This document shows, one piece after another, positions 42,677 through 52,677 of a stretch of 64,000 nucleotides of DNA. The notes beneath the pieces are model-generated. The model saw only the letters and a list, made by a program, of their open reading frames with translations, did no database searches and was not told where the DNA came from. The DNA is from Prevotella melaninogenica ATCC 25845 (lineage in GTDB: Bacteria; Bacteroidota; Bacteroidia; Bacteroidales; Bacteroidaceae). Position 1 is the first letter of the stretch; every line of letters begins with the position of its first letter. The DNA lies in contig NC_014370.1 in NCBI RefSeq assembly GCF_000144405.1, positions 935,501 to 999,500 on the forward strand. The letters run 5' to 3'. The translations under genes were made by a program, and so were the position numbers.

Positions 42677-43947
42677 ACACAGGTAAAGTAGACGTCCTGT
42701 TGGGTCTCCAATGGGGTGATGAAGGAAAAGGTAAGGTTGTAGACGTACTCACACCACGCTACGATGTAGTAGCTCGTTTCCAAGGAGGTCCGAACGCAGG
42801 ACACACTCTTGAGTTCGAAGGTCAGAAGTACGTGCTGCGTTCTATACCATCTGGCATCTTCCAAGGTGGCAAAGTTAACATCATTGGCAATGGAGTTGTT
42901 TTAGCTCCAGATCTCTTTATGGGTGAAGCAAAAGACCTTGAGAAGAGTGGACATCCCCTAAAGGAGCGTTTACATATCTCAAAGAAAGCCCACCTTATCA
43001 TGCCAACACATCGTATCCTCGACCGCGCTTACGAAGCAGCAAAGGGTAAAGATAAGGTTGGAACTACTGGCAAGGGTATTGGTCCTACTTATACTGATAA
43101 GATCAGTCGAAATGGTTTACGTGTTGGTGATATCCTCTGTGACTTCGAACAAAAGTATGCTGCTCATAAGGATCGTCATATGAAAATGCTTGCAGCACTT
43201 GGTTGGACAGACTTTGAAGGCTTAGAAGAGACTGAGAAGCTTTGGATGGAAGGCATAGCATATATGAAGGAGTTTAAGTTTGTTGATTCTGAAAATGAAA
43301 TCAACCGCCTCCTTCGTGAAAGTAAGCATATTCTTTGCGAAGGTGCACAAGGAACAATGTTAGACGTAGACTTTGGTTCTTATCCTTTCGTAACTTCTTC
43401 AAATACAATTTGTGCAGGTGCTTGTACTGGACTTGGTATTGGTCCTAATAAGGTGGGTAATGTCTATGGTATCATGAAGGCTTACTGTACTCGTGTCGGC
43501 TCTGGACCATTCCCAACAGAATTATTTGACGAGACCGGAAAGACGATTCGTGATCTCGGCCATGAGTATGGAGCTGTTACCGGACGTGAGCGCCGTTGTG
43601 GTTGGATTGACCTTGTTCAGCTTCGCTACTCTGTAATGGTAAATGGTGTGACTGAGCTTATTATGATGAAGAGTGATGTTCTTGATAGCTTCGAAACTAT
43701 CAAGGCATGCGTTGCATACGAGTTGCCAGATGGTACAGAGACAGAGGACTTCCCTTACGAGATTGATAATGTGAAACCAATCTACAAGGATTTCCGCGGT
43801 TGGAAGAAAGATATGACAAAATGTAAGTCACAGGATGAATTCCCAGAGGAGTTCCGTGAGTATGTAGCTTTCCTTGAGAACTATCTTGAGACCCGCATTG
43901 GTATTATCTCTGTTGGTCCTGACCGCGAACAAACGATCGTTTTATAA
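42673..43947 (+). CDS. purA: Adenylosuccinate synthetase
   Basis: 424 aa, full length. N-terminal P-loop-like GLQWGDEGKGKVVD with catalytic Asp, QGGPNAGHT, GTTGKGIGPTYTDKI (IMP binding), CEGAQGTMLDVDFGSYPFVTSSN, and GRERRCGW. Makes adenylosuccinate from IMP, Asp and GTP in AMP synthesis. ATG overlaps the fur stop (ATGA); hisS follows after 102 bases. Confidence 0.97.
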   Translation: MNTGKVDVLLGLQWGDEGKGKVVDVLTPRYDVVARFQGGPNAGHTLEFEGQKYVLRSIPSGIFQGGKVNIIGNGVVLAPDLFMGEAKDLEKSGHPLKERLHISKKAHLIMPTHRILDRAYEAAKGKDKVGTTGKGIGPTYTDKISRNGLRVGDILCDFEQKYAAHKDRHMKMLAALGWTDFEGLEETEKLWMEGIAYMKEFKFVDSENEINRLLRESKHILCEGAQGTMLDVDFGSYPFVTSSNTICAGACTGLGIGPNKVGNVYGIMKAYCTRVGSGPFPTELFDETGKTIRDLGHEYGAVTGRERRCGWIDLVQLRYSVMVNGVTELIMMKSDVLDSFETIKACVAYELPDGTETEDFPYEIDNVKPIYKDFRGWKKDMTKCKSQDEFPEEFREYVAFLENYLETRIGIISVGPDREQTIVL

Positions 43948-44049
43948 TCTTGTTTAGGCTGTGACTGGCGGTTATAAGCATTCAGAAAAGCTTATATTCG
44001 TTTCTCACAGCCTAATATTTTTCATTCGTAAAACAAAAATACAAGACAA

Positions 44050-45408
44050 ATGGCAAACAAACCTTCCATCCCAAAGGGTACCCGTGACTTCGGTCCAGAT
44101 GAGATGGCAAAACGAAATTACATATTTGATACCATCAAGCGTGTTTACGCTCTCTATGGCTTTCAGCAGATAGAGACACCTTCTATGGAGACTTTACAGA
44201 CGTTGATGGGTAAGTATGGTGAAGAAGGAGATAAACTTCTTTTTAAGATTTTGAATTCAGGAGATTACTTGAAGGCTGTTAGCGATGAAGAACTTAAGGA
44301 GCGCAATACACTAAAGATGCAGACAAAACTCTGCGAAAAGGGATTGCGTTATGACCTTACAGTACCTTTTGCTCGCTACGTGGTGATGCATCGTGATGAG
44401 TTGCAGCTACCTTTCAAGCGTTACCAAATACAGCCAGTTTGGCGTGCAGACCGTCCACAGAAGGGTCGTTATCGTGAGTTCTATCAGTGTGATGCCGATG
44501 TAGTAGGCTCTGACTCATTACTAAACGAGGTGGAGTTAATGCAGATTATTGACACTGTATTTACAGAGTTTGGCATTCGCGTACAGATAAAGATTAACAA
44601 TAGAAAGATTCTCACAGGTATAGCTGAAGTAATTGGTGAGAAGGATAAAATTGTTGACATCACAGTTGCTATCGACAAACTTGATAAGATAGGACTTGAT
44701 AATGTAAACGAAGAACTGCGTAATAATGGAATCTCTGAAGAAGCAATAGAGAAGTTGCAACCTATCATTAAGTTAGAAGGAACCAATGAAGAGAAACTTG
44801 ATGTTATTGCAGAAGTCTTGAAGGAGAGTGAAACTGGACTAAAAGGTGTTGAAGAAACGCGTTTTATCCTTGAAACATTGAAGGGTTCTGGACTAAACAA
44901 TGAGATACAGCTCGACCTTACTTTGGCACGTGGATTAAACTATTACACAGGTGCTATCTTTGAGGTTAAGGCCCTTGATGTACAGATTGGTTCTATCACA
45001 GGTGGTGGACGTTATGACAACCTAACTGGTATCTTTGGTATGCCAGGTATCTCTGGTGTCGGAATTAGCTTTGGTGCTGACCGCATTTATGATGTTCTAA
45101 ATACGCTCGACCTCTATCCAAAGGAGAGCGTACAGGGTACACAGCTTCTCTTTATTAACTTCGGAGAGAAGGAAACAGCCTACTGTCTGCCAATTGTTGC
45201 AGCTGCACGTAGGGCTGGTATTCGCACTGAAATGTTCCCTGACAAGGCTAAAATGAAGAAACAAATGAGCTATGCCAATGCAAAGAACATTGGTTTTGTT
45301 GCCCTTGCAGGTGAAACTGAAATGCAAGAAGGTAAGATAACACTAAAGAATATGACTACTGGCGAACAGGAACTTGTAAAGCCAGAGGAGATTATTAGTA
45401 GATTTTAG
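44050..45408 (+). CDS. hisS: Histidyl-tRNA synthetase
   Basis: 452 aa, class II synthetase. Motif 1 region [17 protein letters not shown], motif 2 [22 protein letters not shown], histidine-binding [15 protein letters not shown], motif 3 GGGRYDNL...[10 protein letters not shown], and a C-terminal anticodon-binding domain. A ~75-residue helical insert around residues 195-285 ([22 protein letters not shown]...) enlarges it, as in other Bacteroidota HisS. Followed by a GC-rich terminator. Confidence 0.97.
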   Translation: MANKPSIPKGTRDFGPDEMAKRNYIFDTIKRVYALYGFQQIETPSMETLQTLMGKYGEEGDKLLFKILNSGDYLKAVSDEELKERNTLKMQTKLCEKGLRYDLTVPFARYVVMHRDELQLPFKRYQIQPVWRADRPQKGRYREFYQCDADVVGSDSLLNEVELMQIIDTVFTEFGIRVQIKINNRKILTGIAEVIGEKDKIVDITVAIDKLDKIGLDNVNEELRNNGISEEAIEKLQPIIKLEGTNEEKLDVIAEVLKESETGLKGVEETRFILETLKGSGLNNEIQLDLTLARGLNYYTGAIFEVKALDVQIGSITGGGRYDNLTGIFGMPGISGVGISFGADRIYDVLNTLDLYPKESVQGTQLLFINFGEKETAYCLPIVAAARRAGIRTEMFPDKAKMKKQMSYANAKNIGFVALAGETEMQEGKITLKNMTTGEQELVKPEEIISRF

Positions 45409-45415
45409 AAGACAC

Positions 45416-45455
45416 TCCCCTCCCCCTGTTAAGGAGAGGGGGACTTCTTTTTTAT
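45416..45455 (+). terminator. GC-rich terminator after hisS
   Basis: An imperfect C-rich/G-rich stem (TCCCCTCC with GGAGAGGGGGA) followed by CTTCTTTTTTTATT. Confidence 0.6.
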
Positions 45456-45522
45456 TAATGCCTTTTATTAGTCTGCTTAGTAAGTAAGACACAAGCAGAA
45501 GCTAACTATATTACCACTAAAC

Positions 45523-46545
45523 ATGAAACGAATCCTTATTCTTTGCTTTATAGTATTAGGTTGGTTACATTCAGCCTTTGGTCAAGTAACATTCAACATT
45601 GATGGCTTTTCCAAACAATACTATGGTAAGGTTTATTTCTCTGACACATCAGCTATTTCTTCTGCTGGTTGGGTTGAAGTTTATGACCGTGCCACAAAAA
45701 AGAAGCTTATTCATGTTGATGCCAATGAACTATCATTTGACCTTCATGATGGAGAAATTATGGCAAACATAGCCGAGATTCCTTATGGAGAATATAGTGT
45801 TTTGCTCTATGAAGACTATAATTTTGATGGAATAAAAGACTTTGCTATTATGGATGGATTCAACAGTTGCTATGGTGGACCATCCTTTCAAATATTTTTA
45901 GCATCGGAAAAAGACTTTGTTTATAATGAAGGTTTCACTGAATTAGCACAAAATAATTGCGGCATGTTTGTGGTTGATGCTAAAAACAAAGTTATATCTA
46001 CAATGACGAAAAGTGGTTGTTGCTGGCACCAGTACTCAGATTATATTGTAGAAAACAACCACCCAAAGCTAATCAGCACGCACACTGAAGACTGTCAAAG
46101 AGCCCCTCTTTGTACTGTAACTACAGAAGAGTGGAAAGGACGAAAAATTATAAAGACAGTCGTCAATACCATTAACCTTAAAAGTGAACTTATCAAAGGT
46201 TACTTCAAGTTCCATATTGATAAAGAGAACAAAGACGTTATCCTTTATAACTTAGACAATTATTTGCTTTATTATGTAATTCTTGATGCTAAAAAGAATG
46301 TGGAATTTTACTATCCAAATGACATGTCTCACCAGACATCAAACTTTAAATATGATAAGAAAAATGGTAAGATAACTTTCAAAAACAAGGATGCAAACTA
46401 TACAATTTATGACAAGTCTGGAAATATAGGTATTGATATTACTTACAAAGGTAAAACTCATCGGTGGAAAGGTAACGCAAAAAGTCGTCGAGGTAGCATA
46501 GGAAAACTATTAAAAGGCAGCTTAGATAATGTTGTATATCAATAG
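45523..46545 (+). CDS. Secreted hypothetical protein with FG-GAP-like acidic motif
   Basis: 340 aa. Signal peptide MKRILILCFIVLGWLHSAFGQ. Residues ~85-115 contain LLYEDYNFDGIKDFAIMDGFNSCYGG, the Asp-rich calcium-loop-like motif seen in XAC2610-type and FG-GAP-related periplasmic proteins. The C-terminal ~100 residues are lysine-rich and beta-like (KGKTHRWKGNAKSRRGS). No enzymatic motif. Own transcription unit. Function unknown. Confidence 0.6.
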   Translation: MKRILILCFIVLGWLHSAFGQVTFNIDGFSKQYYGKVYFSDTSAISSAGWVEVYDRATKKKLIHVDANELSFDLHDGEIMANIAEIPYGEYSVLLYEDYNFDGIKDFAIMDGFNSCYGGPSFQIFLASEKDFVYNEGFTELAQNNCGMFVVDAKNKVISTMTKSGCCWHQYSDYIVENNHPKLISTHTEDCQRAPLCTVTTEEWKGRKIIKTVVNTINLKSELIKGYFKFHIDKENKDVILYNLDNYLLYYVILDAKKNVEFYYPNDMSHQTSNFKYDKKNGKITFKNKDANYTIYDKSGNIGIDITYKGKTHRWKGNAKSRRGSIGKLLKGSLDNVVYQ

Positions 46546-46764
46546 CCGAAACGTATTGTTTTAATATTATATCAGAAGAAATTCATTAGTTCCAACCAGA
46601 GTTCTGTCTTATTCTTAATTAGGGTAAAGGATCGATCAAGCCTGAAGATAAGACAAGGTAACAACACTTATAAAGGGTATCCAGAGACGGGACAACTCAT
46701 AAAGTAAAATTACATAAGCGTAAACAAAAACTTAATAGAGTAATGACTTTTGGAAAACATTATG

Positions 46765-46772
46765 TACTTTTG
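46765..46772 (+). promoter_or_regulatory. -7 box of the truncated phosphatase gene
   Basis: TACTTTTG (TAnnTTTG), ~60 bases before the ATG at 46833. Confidence 0.5.
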
Positions 46773-46832
46773 TAACATAAAGCTGCATTTAAAAGTATAT
46801 TATAGATTGTGGAACAATAAAGAACTTAAATC

Positions 46833-47609
46833 ATGAATAAACTAACAACACTATTCCTTGCATTGCTACTGAGCTGTAGCCTTTCGGCTCAACGACTCTA
46901 TGTAGGCACTTATAATATCCGTTATAACAACCCAAATGATGAAAAAGAAGGCAATGCATGGACACAACGTTGTTCACATTTGTGTGACTTCATCAATTTT
47001 GAACAGCCAGAAATATTTGGTACACAAGAGGTACTTGTAGACCAACTACATGATTTAATGAAAGGATTAGATAGTTATGGTTATATTGGTGTTGGACGAG
47101 ACGATGGTAAAGAAAAAGGAGAATACGCAGCAATCTTTTATAAAAAAAATCAACTTAGTTTATTAGATAGTGGTAATTTCTGGCTCTCTCCTACTCCTGA
47201 AAGAGCTTCTTTGGGATGGGATGCAGCGTGTATTCGTATTTGCACATGGGGAAAATTTCAAGACAAGGTATCGGGTAAGCAATTTTATTTCTTCAATGCT
47301 CACATGGACCATGTGGGTACTGTGGCACGGAGAGAGAGTGCTCGATTAATTTTAAAACGCATTAATCAGTTATCAAAAGGGTTACCTACAATTCTGACGG
47401 GCGATTTTAATGTAGACCAAACAGATGAAATCTATCAAATATTCTCTAACTCTGGAGTTCTACGTGATTGTTACACCAACGCTCTACAACGCATGACACC
47501 TACTGGAACATGGAATGACTTTATGCAGGATAGTCGCAGTAAATCCCGAATTGACCATATTTTCGTTTCTTCTGATTTTAAATATTGCTGTCCGATAAAA
47601 ATAAGCTGA
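46833..47609 (+). pseudogene. Endonuclease/exonuclease/phosphatase family protein, truncated by a MITE
   Basis: Native part 46833-47582 (250 codons), with signal peptide MNKLTTLFLALLLSCSLSAQ, metal-binding TQEV (Glu), NAHMDH, TGDFNVD and SRIDHIFVSSDFK; the last 8 residues plus stop come from the MITE. The catalytic SDHYP is missing and is found at 33107-33238 on the other strand. Rejoined at the shared GAT TTT AAA codons, the gene would be about 290 codons, the usual length for secreted family members in Bacteroidota. Inactive as it stands, since the general-base His is lost. Confidence 0.9.
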
Positions 47610-47816
47610 AAGCTCTGCATCTCTTTACCCAACGGTGTTGCAGCTGTTTTACTTATCCAGGGGCTTGGTTTTCAGTTTCAAACTGTAAGCATTATAAAAT
47701 GTGCTTATTTTGACAAGGAGAGCCTATAATAACCAGATAAATTAATGAAATCATAAGTTTAAGTCTATTTTATCTAACACAGATAAACCCCTAAAAGTTT
47801 TTATCGGACACCAATA
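47583..47816. mobile_element. MITE-like element, copy 2
   Basis: 234 bp, TATTGCTGTCCGATAAAA to the complement of TATTGGTGTCCGATAAAA; near-identical and inverted relative to 33239-33471. Interrupts the phosphatase gene directly after GATTTTAAA (47574-47582), its 9-bp target duplication. Confidence 0.88.
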
Positions 47817-48358
47817 AATTAAAATGAATAACTTTAAAACTTAAGAAAGAAATCGTTTCTAAATATCATGTCATAATAACCTAATAAAAATCATCTTTGT
47901 AAATAATTTTCGTCCATTGCTTTTTAATTGAAGTTAAATTAGATGTCAATTAAGGCTTAATTGACTTGCTAAAGACGCCTTTAGCAACCTTATTAACGCC
48001 CTTTTGAAGTCCAACTAAGCACCTTTTCTTTTGCTATTTTGTAACTTATTGAAGTATAGGTACTTACAATAATCGTCCAGAATAGTATTTTTGAGCATTT
48101 TAAATGACTATTTTCAAGAATTAGTGTAAAGTTTTTTCGCACAACAAAAGTGCTAAAAGGCTAATTGTTTTATTGCTATAAGACATTGGCTTATACATTA
48201 ATAATTTATTGTATAACGAAGAAATCTATTTATGTTATGGAAATCCCAATGACATTCACTATAACTACAAACAATAAAAATAGGAGATAATCACTATTAT
48301 AAGCAATTATCCCCTACTCTATAAAAATTCATTTAATCACACAAGGTGATAAAATGGA
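47817..48358. other. Intergenic region with repeat R2
   Basis: AT-rich and gene-free; holds the TTAATTG-type repeat at 47945-48053. The flank of the MITE here (AATTAAAAT) does not match the flank of copy 1 (TATACAAAT on the complement). Confidence 0.5.
47945..48053 (+). repeat. TTAATTG-type intergenic repeat, copy R2
   Basis: Starts GTCAATTAAGGCTTAATTGAC and ends AAGCACCTTTT...CTATTTTGTAACTTATTGA. Same orientation as R3 (55503-55630), opposite to R1. Confidence 0.6.
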
Positions 48359-49669
<1,311 letters not shown>

Positions 49670-49719
49670 TTATATGTTTATTAAAATCAGTTATATTTTT
49701 AACTTTCTTTTTCTCCTTG

Positions 49720-49727
49720 CAAAGTTA
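49720..49727 (-). promoter_or_regulatory. -7 box of eno
   Basis: TAACTTTG on the minus strand, 54 bases upstream of the eno ATG. Confidence 0.6.
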
Positions 49728-49791
49728 ATAAAAAAAGTCGTAAACCTCTCCTAACAATACGTTATATTTATGTTTTTGACAAAATTAACGT

Positions 49792-50367
49792 TTATCCTAT
49801 TATGATAACTGTGACTCCACGTGCTGCTTGTGCTCCCATAACAAGTGCTTGTTCTATATCGGCTGTTTTGCTTGGACCGGATATAAAACAGCCGTAACCA
49901 TAGTCTGTCATGTTAATCTTTTTATATGCTTCATGCATATTATTGACGATATTGTTACGTTGAACGAGGATTACAAGGTTCTCTGAGATGAAACAAACAA
50001 CTCTTTCTTTCATTGTTTGTGGTACCCATACACATCCGTTCTCTGCTACAGCAATTTCTCCCTGAATGATTCCTACATCTGTTCCATCGAGGTCTTGTGC
50101 CTTTGAAACAGTGTCAGGATTAAGGTCTGCCTTTATTCCTTTTATACTTGAAGCCAATATCTTAGCGTCAGGATAAGCCTTTTGTATCAGTGCATTGATA
50201 TCATCTTCTGCCTTAGCTTCAATGACTTCACAGCCTACAATATGACTCATCTCGATAAATTGCTGTACTACATCTTGATATTTAATACCCTCAATAGGCT
50301 TCTCGGGCATATCAAACTGTTCTTTTGTATTACGTCGTAATTTGCTAAATAAATCTTCTTTATTCAT
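49792..50367 (-). CDS. lutC: Lactate utilisation protein LutC (LUD domain)
   Basis: 191 aa. A single LUD domain: DVGIIQGEIAVAENGCVWV, then VCFISENLVILVQRNNIVNNMHEAY and the C-terminal GYGCFISGPSKTADIEQALVMGAQAARGVTVIII. With LutA and LutB it forms the L-lactate oxidising complex. Overlaps the lutB stop by 8 bases. Last gene of lutABC. Confidence 0.93.
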   Translation of the reverse strand: MNKEDLFSKLRRNTKEQFDMPEKPIEGIKYQDVVQQFIEMSHIVGCEVIEAKAEDDINALIQKAYPDAKILASSIKGIKADLNPDTVSKAQDLDGTDVGIIQGEIAVAENGCVWVPQTMKERVVCFISENLVILVQRNNIVNNMHEAYKKINMTDYGYGCFISGPSKTADIEQALVMGAQAARGVTVIIIG

Positions 50368-51742
50368 GCTTCAATTCCTCCATTGCGTGCTTAAATATGA
50401 CATGGAAAGGCTTTTTCGCAAACTTTGGCATTGTATGACCAATGCTCCATGGATTAAGCTTTATATCCATTAGCGATTCTGGTATGTGATTGGCTACTGA
50501 TGAATTACGAAGTAAAGCATCATAAATATGATAGTTTTCGTAAACAACTTTCATTCCTTCTGCCATCACTTTCTTTTCTTTGTTCTCTGTTCCATACGTT
50601 TCAAGGCTTTGACGCCATCGATAAATCTGACTACCAGGAGTTACCTTTGCAGGGCAAACACAATCACAACTCAAACATAATGAGCATGCAGACACATTCC
50701 CACTATGCAGTTTTGGATTCTTTAGCATACCAAGATTAACTCCAATAGGACCTGGAATAAAGTAACTATATGAATAACCTCCTGAACGACGATAGACTGG
50801 GCAAGTATTCATACATGCACCACATCGAATACACTTCAGTGTCATCCAATGTTCTTTATTAGCAATCATGTCACTACGACCATTGTCTACTAATATTACA
50901 TGCATCTCACCTCCTGGTCGTGCCTTACGAAATTGAGAGGTAAAGGCAGTTGATGGTTGTCCTGTTCCACAGCGTGCTAATAAGCGTTGGAACACTGCCA
51001 ACGAATCATAATCAGGAATAACTTTCTCAATACCCATGGCAACAATATGTAATTTAGGTACTGAAGTTGACATGTCAGCATTACCTTCATTAGTGCAGAC
51101 AACGCAATCTCCTGTCGCAGCAACACCAAAGTTACAACCTGTCAGTCCTGCATCAGCATCCATAAAATCACCACGCAAATTTTCACGTGCACAACGTGTA
51201 AGATAAGTTGGGTCATAATTTCCTTTCTCTTTAGAGATTCCTTTCTCTTCAAACATCTCTCCAATCTCTTCACGAGTCAAGAAAATAGCAGGCATAACAA
51301 TATGCGCTGGCTTCAAATGCATAAGTTGAAGAATACGCTCACCAAGGTCGGATTCAACGACATTGATTCCTCTCTTTATCAGATAAGGATTCATTTCGCA
51401 TTCCTCGGTCAGCATTGATTTAGATTTAACGAGTTTCTTTACTTTATGAGATTCAAGTATCCCATAAACCATTTCATTAAACTCTTGTGCATCTTTAGCA
51501 AAATGAACAATAACACCATTACGTTCCAAACTATTAGAGAATTGCTCTAAATAGTCAGCTAAATGGGTTGCTGTATGCTCTTTTATTCGACTTGCATGTT
51601 CACGTAAATCCTCCCATTCTGGTAGCTCTGCCGCTGCAGCATCTCTTTTCTGACGTAATGACCAAAATGTACGGTCATGTCGTTCAACCTTCTTAGGGTC
51701 TTTCAGAAACTCTTTTGCTTTTTTAGAATGATATGTTGACAT
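50360..51742 (-). CDS. lutB: Lactate utilisation iron-sulfur protein LutB
   Basis: 460 aa. LUD-type N-terminal part (residues ~60-290) followed by two 4Fe-4S clusters: CIRCGACMNTCPVYRRSGG (~305-323) and CSLCLSCDCVCPAKV (~358-372), then a DUF3390-like C-terminus. Electron-transfer subunit of the Lut complex in the cytoplasm. Between lutA (34 bases upstream) and lutC (overlapping). Confidence 0.95.
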   Translation of the reverse strand: MSTYHSKKAKEFLKDPKKVERHDRTFWSLRQKRDAAAAELPEWEDLREHASRIKEHTATHLADYLEQFSNSLERNGVIVHFAKDAQEFNEMVYGILESHKVKKLVKSKSMLTEECEMNPYLIKRGINVVESDLGERILQLMHLKPAHIVMPAIFLTREEIGEMFEEKGISKEKGNYDPTYLTRCARENLRGDFMDADAGLTGCNFGVAATGDCVVCTNEGNADMSTSVPKLHIVAMGIEKVIPDYDSLAVFQRLLARCGTGQPSTAFTSQFRKARPGGEMHVILVDNGRSDMIANKEHWMTLKCIRCGACMNTCPVYRRSGGYSYSYFIPGPIGVNLGMLKNPKLHSGNVSACSLCLSCDCVCPAKVTPGSQIYRWRQSLETYGTENKEKKVMAEGMKVVYENYHIYDALLRNSSVANHIPESLMDIKLNPWSIGHTMPKFAKKPFHVIFKHAMEELKHE

Positions 51743-51776
51743 AACTCTTTTGTCTTTTATAACCTTTATATAAATA

Positions 51777-52508
51777 TCATAAACCTGCAGCTAAGATCTC
51801 AGCTACATGCATGAACTTGATAGGATAGTGGTTCTTTCCTGCTACACCCTGCATGTGCATTAAGCATGAACTATCCGAACCAGTAATAAACTCAGCTCCC
51901 GTATCCATATGACGTTTCACTTTATCGTTACCCATAGCAGTGCTGATATAAGGTTCTTCAACAGCAAACATACCACCAAAACCGCAACATTCATCCTTGC
52001 GATCAGGTTCTTTAACCATGATACCTTCCTTGAGTTTCAATAATTCAACTATCTTATTTACAGGTTTCTCTTGCAATTCAGAAGGTGTACTAAGCGTTAA
52101 TTCACGTACACCATGACAAGAGTTATGAACAGACACGACATGAGGAAAACTTCCAGGAAGTTTCTTTACCTTCAGAACATCGTGTAAGAATTCTACCAAC
52201 TCCATTGTTTTCTTAGGTGTCTGACACTCATGATCGAGTATTTGTGGGTAATTAACCCGCACAAAAGCAGCACAAGAAACACTCGGTGTTACGATATAAT
52301 CGAAGTCTTTAAACTTATCCTCAAAACGTCCAGCAAGGTGATTTGACATACGCTGAAAGCCACCATTTGCCATTGGTTGACCACAACAAGTCTGATGTTC
52401 GGGATAGACAACATCTATTTTTAGCTTTTTCAAAAGCTTATAAGTTGCTACGCCTACTTGTGGATAAAGTGCATCGACGTAACATGGAATAAAGAGACCA
52501 ACTCTCAT
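51777..52508 (-). CDS. lutA: Lactate utilisation protein LutA (CCG-domain subunit)
   Basis: 243 aa. Two cysteine-rich CCG domains: HQTCCGQPMANGG (~39-51) with the downstream SVSCAAF, and HNSCHGVRE plus DECCGFGGMF (~170-179). These bind a 4Fe-4S or related cofactor as in heterodisulfide reductase B and GlpC. First gene of lutABC; together the operon oxidises L-lactate to pyruvate, or runs as part of lactate cross-feeding. Confidence 0.95.
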   Translation of the reverse strand: MRVGLFIPCYVDALYPQVGVATYKLLKKLKIDVVYPEHQTCCGQPMANGGFQRMSNHLAGRFEDKFKDFDYIVTPSVSCAAFVRVNYPQILDHECQTPKKTMELVEFLHDVLKVKKLPGSFPHVVSVHNSCHGVRELTLSTPSELQEKPVNKIVELLKLKEGIMVKEPDRKDECCGFGGMFAVEEPYISTAMGNDKVKRHMDTGAEFITGSDSSCLMHMQGVAGKNHYPIKFMHVAEILAAGL

Positions 52509-52632
52509 AATTTTATCTTTTCTTGTTCGTTTCTATGCTACAAATTTAGATAAAATTACTTAGATTGCATAGGAAAATCACAAAAAAGACAGGTAATAAA
52601 ATAAGTTTAATCCTTAACAAAGAATATTTTTC

Positions 52633-52650
52633 TTACCTTTGCAAAGGTAA
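52633..52650. promoter_or_regulatory. topB promoter inside an 18-bp perfect palindrome
   Basis: TTACCTTTGCAAAGGTAA is a perfect dyad. Its left half contains the -7 box TACCTTTG (52634-52641). A protein bound here would block transcription. The ATG of topB is 28 bases further on. Confidence 0.45.
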
Positions 52651-52677
52651 AATGGCTTAAAACTAAGAAGAAATTGT

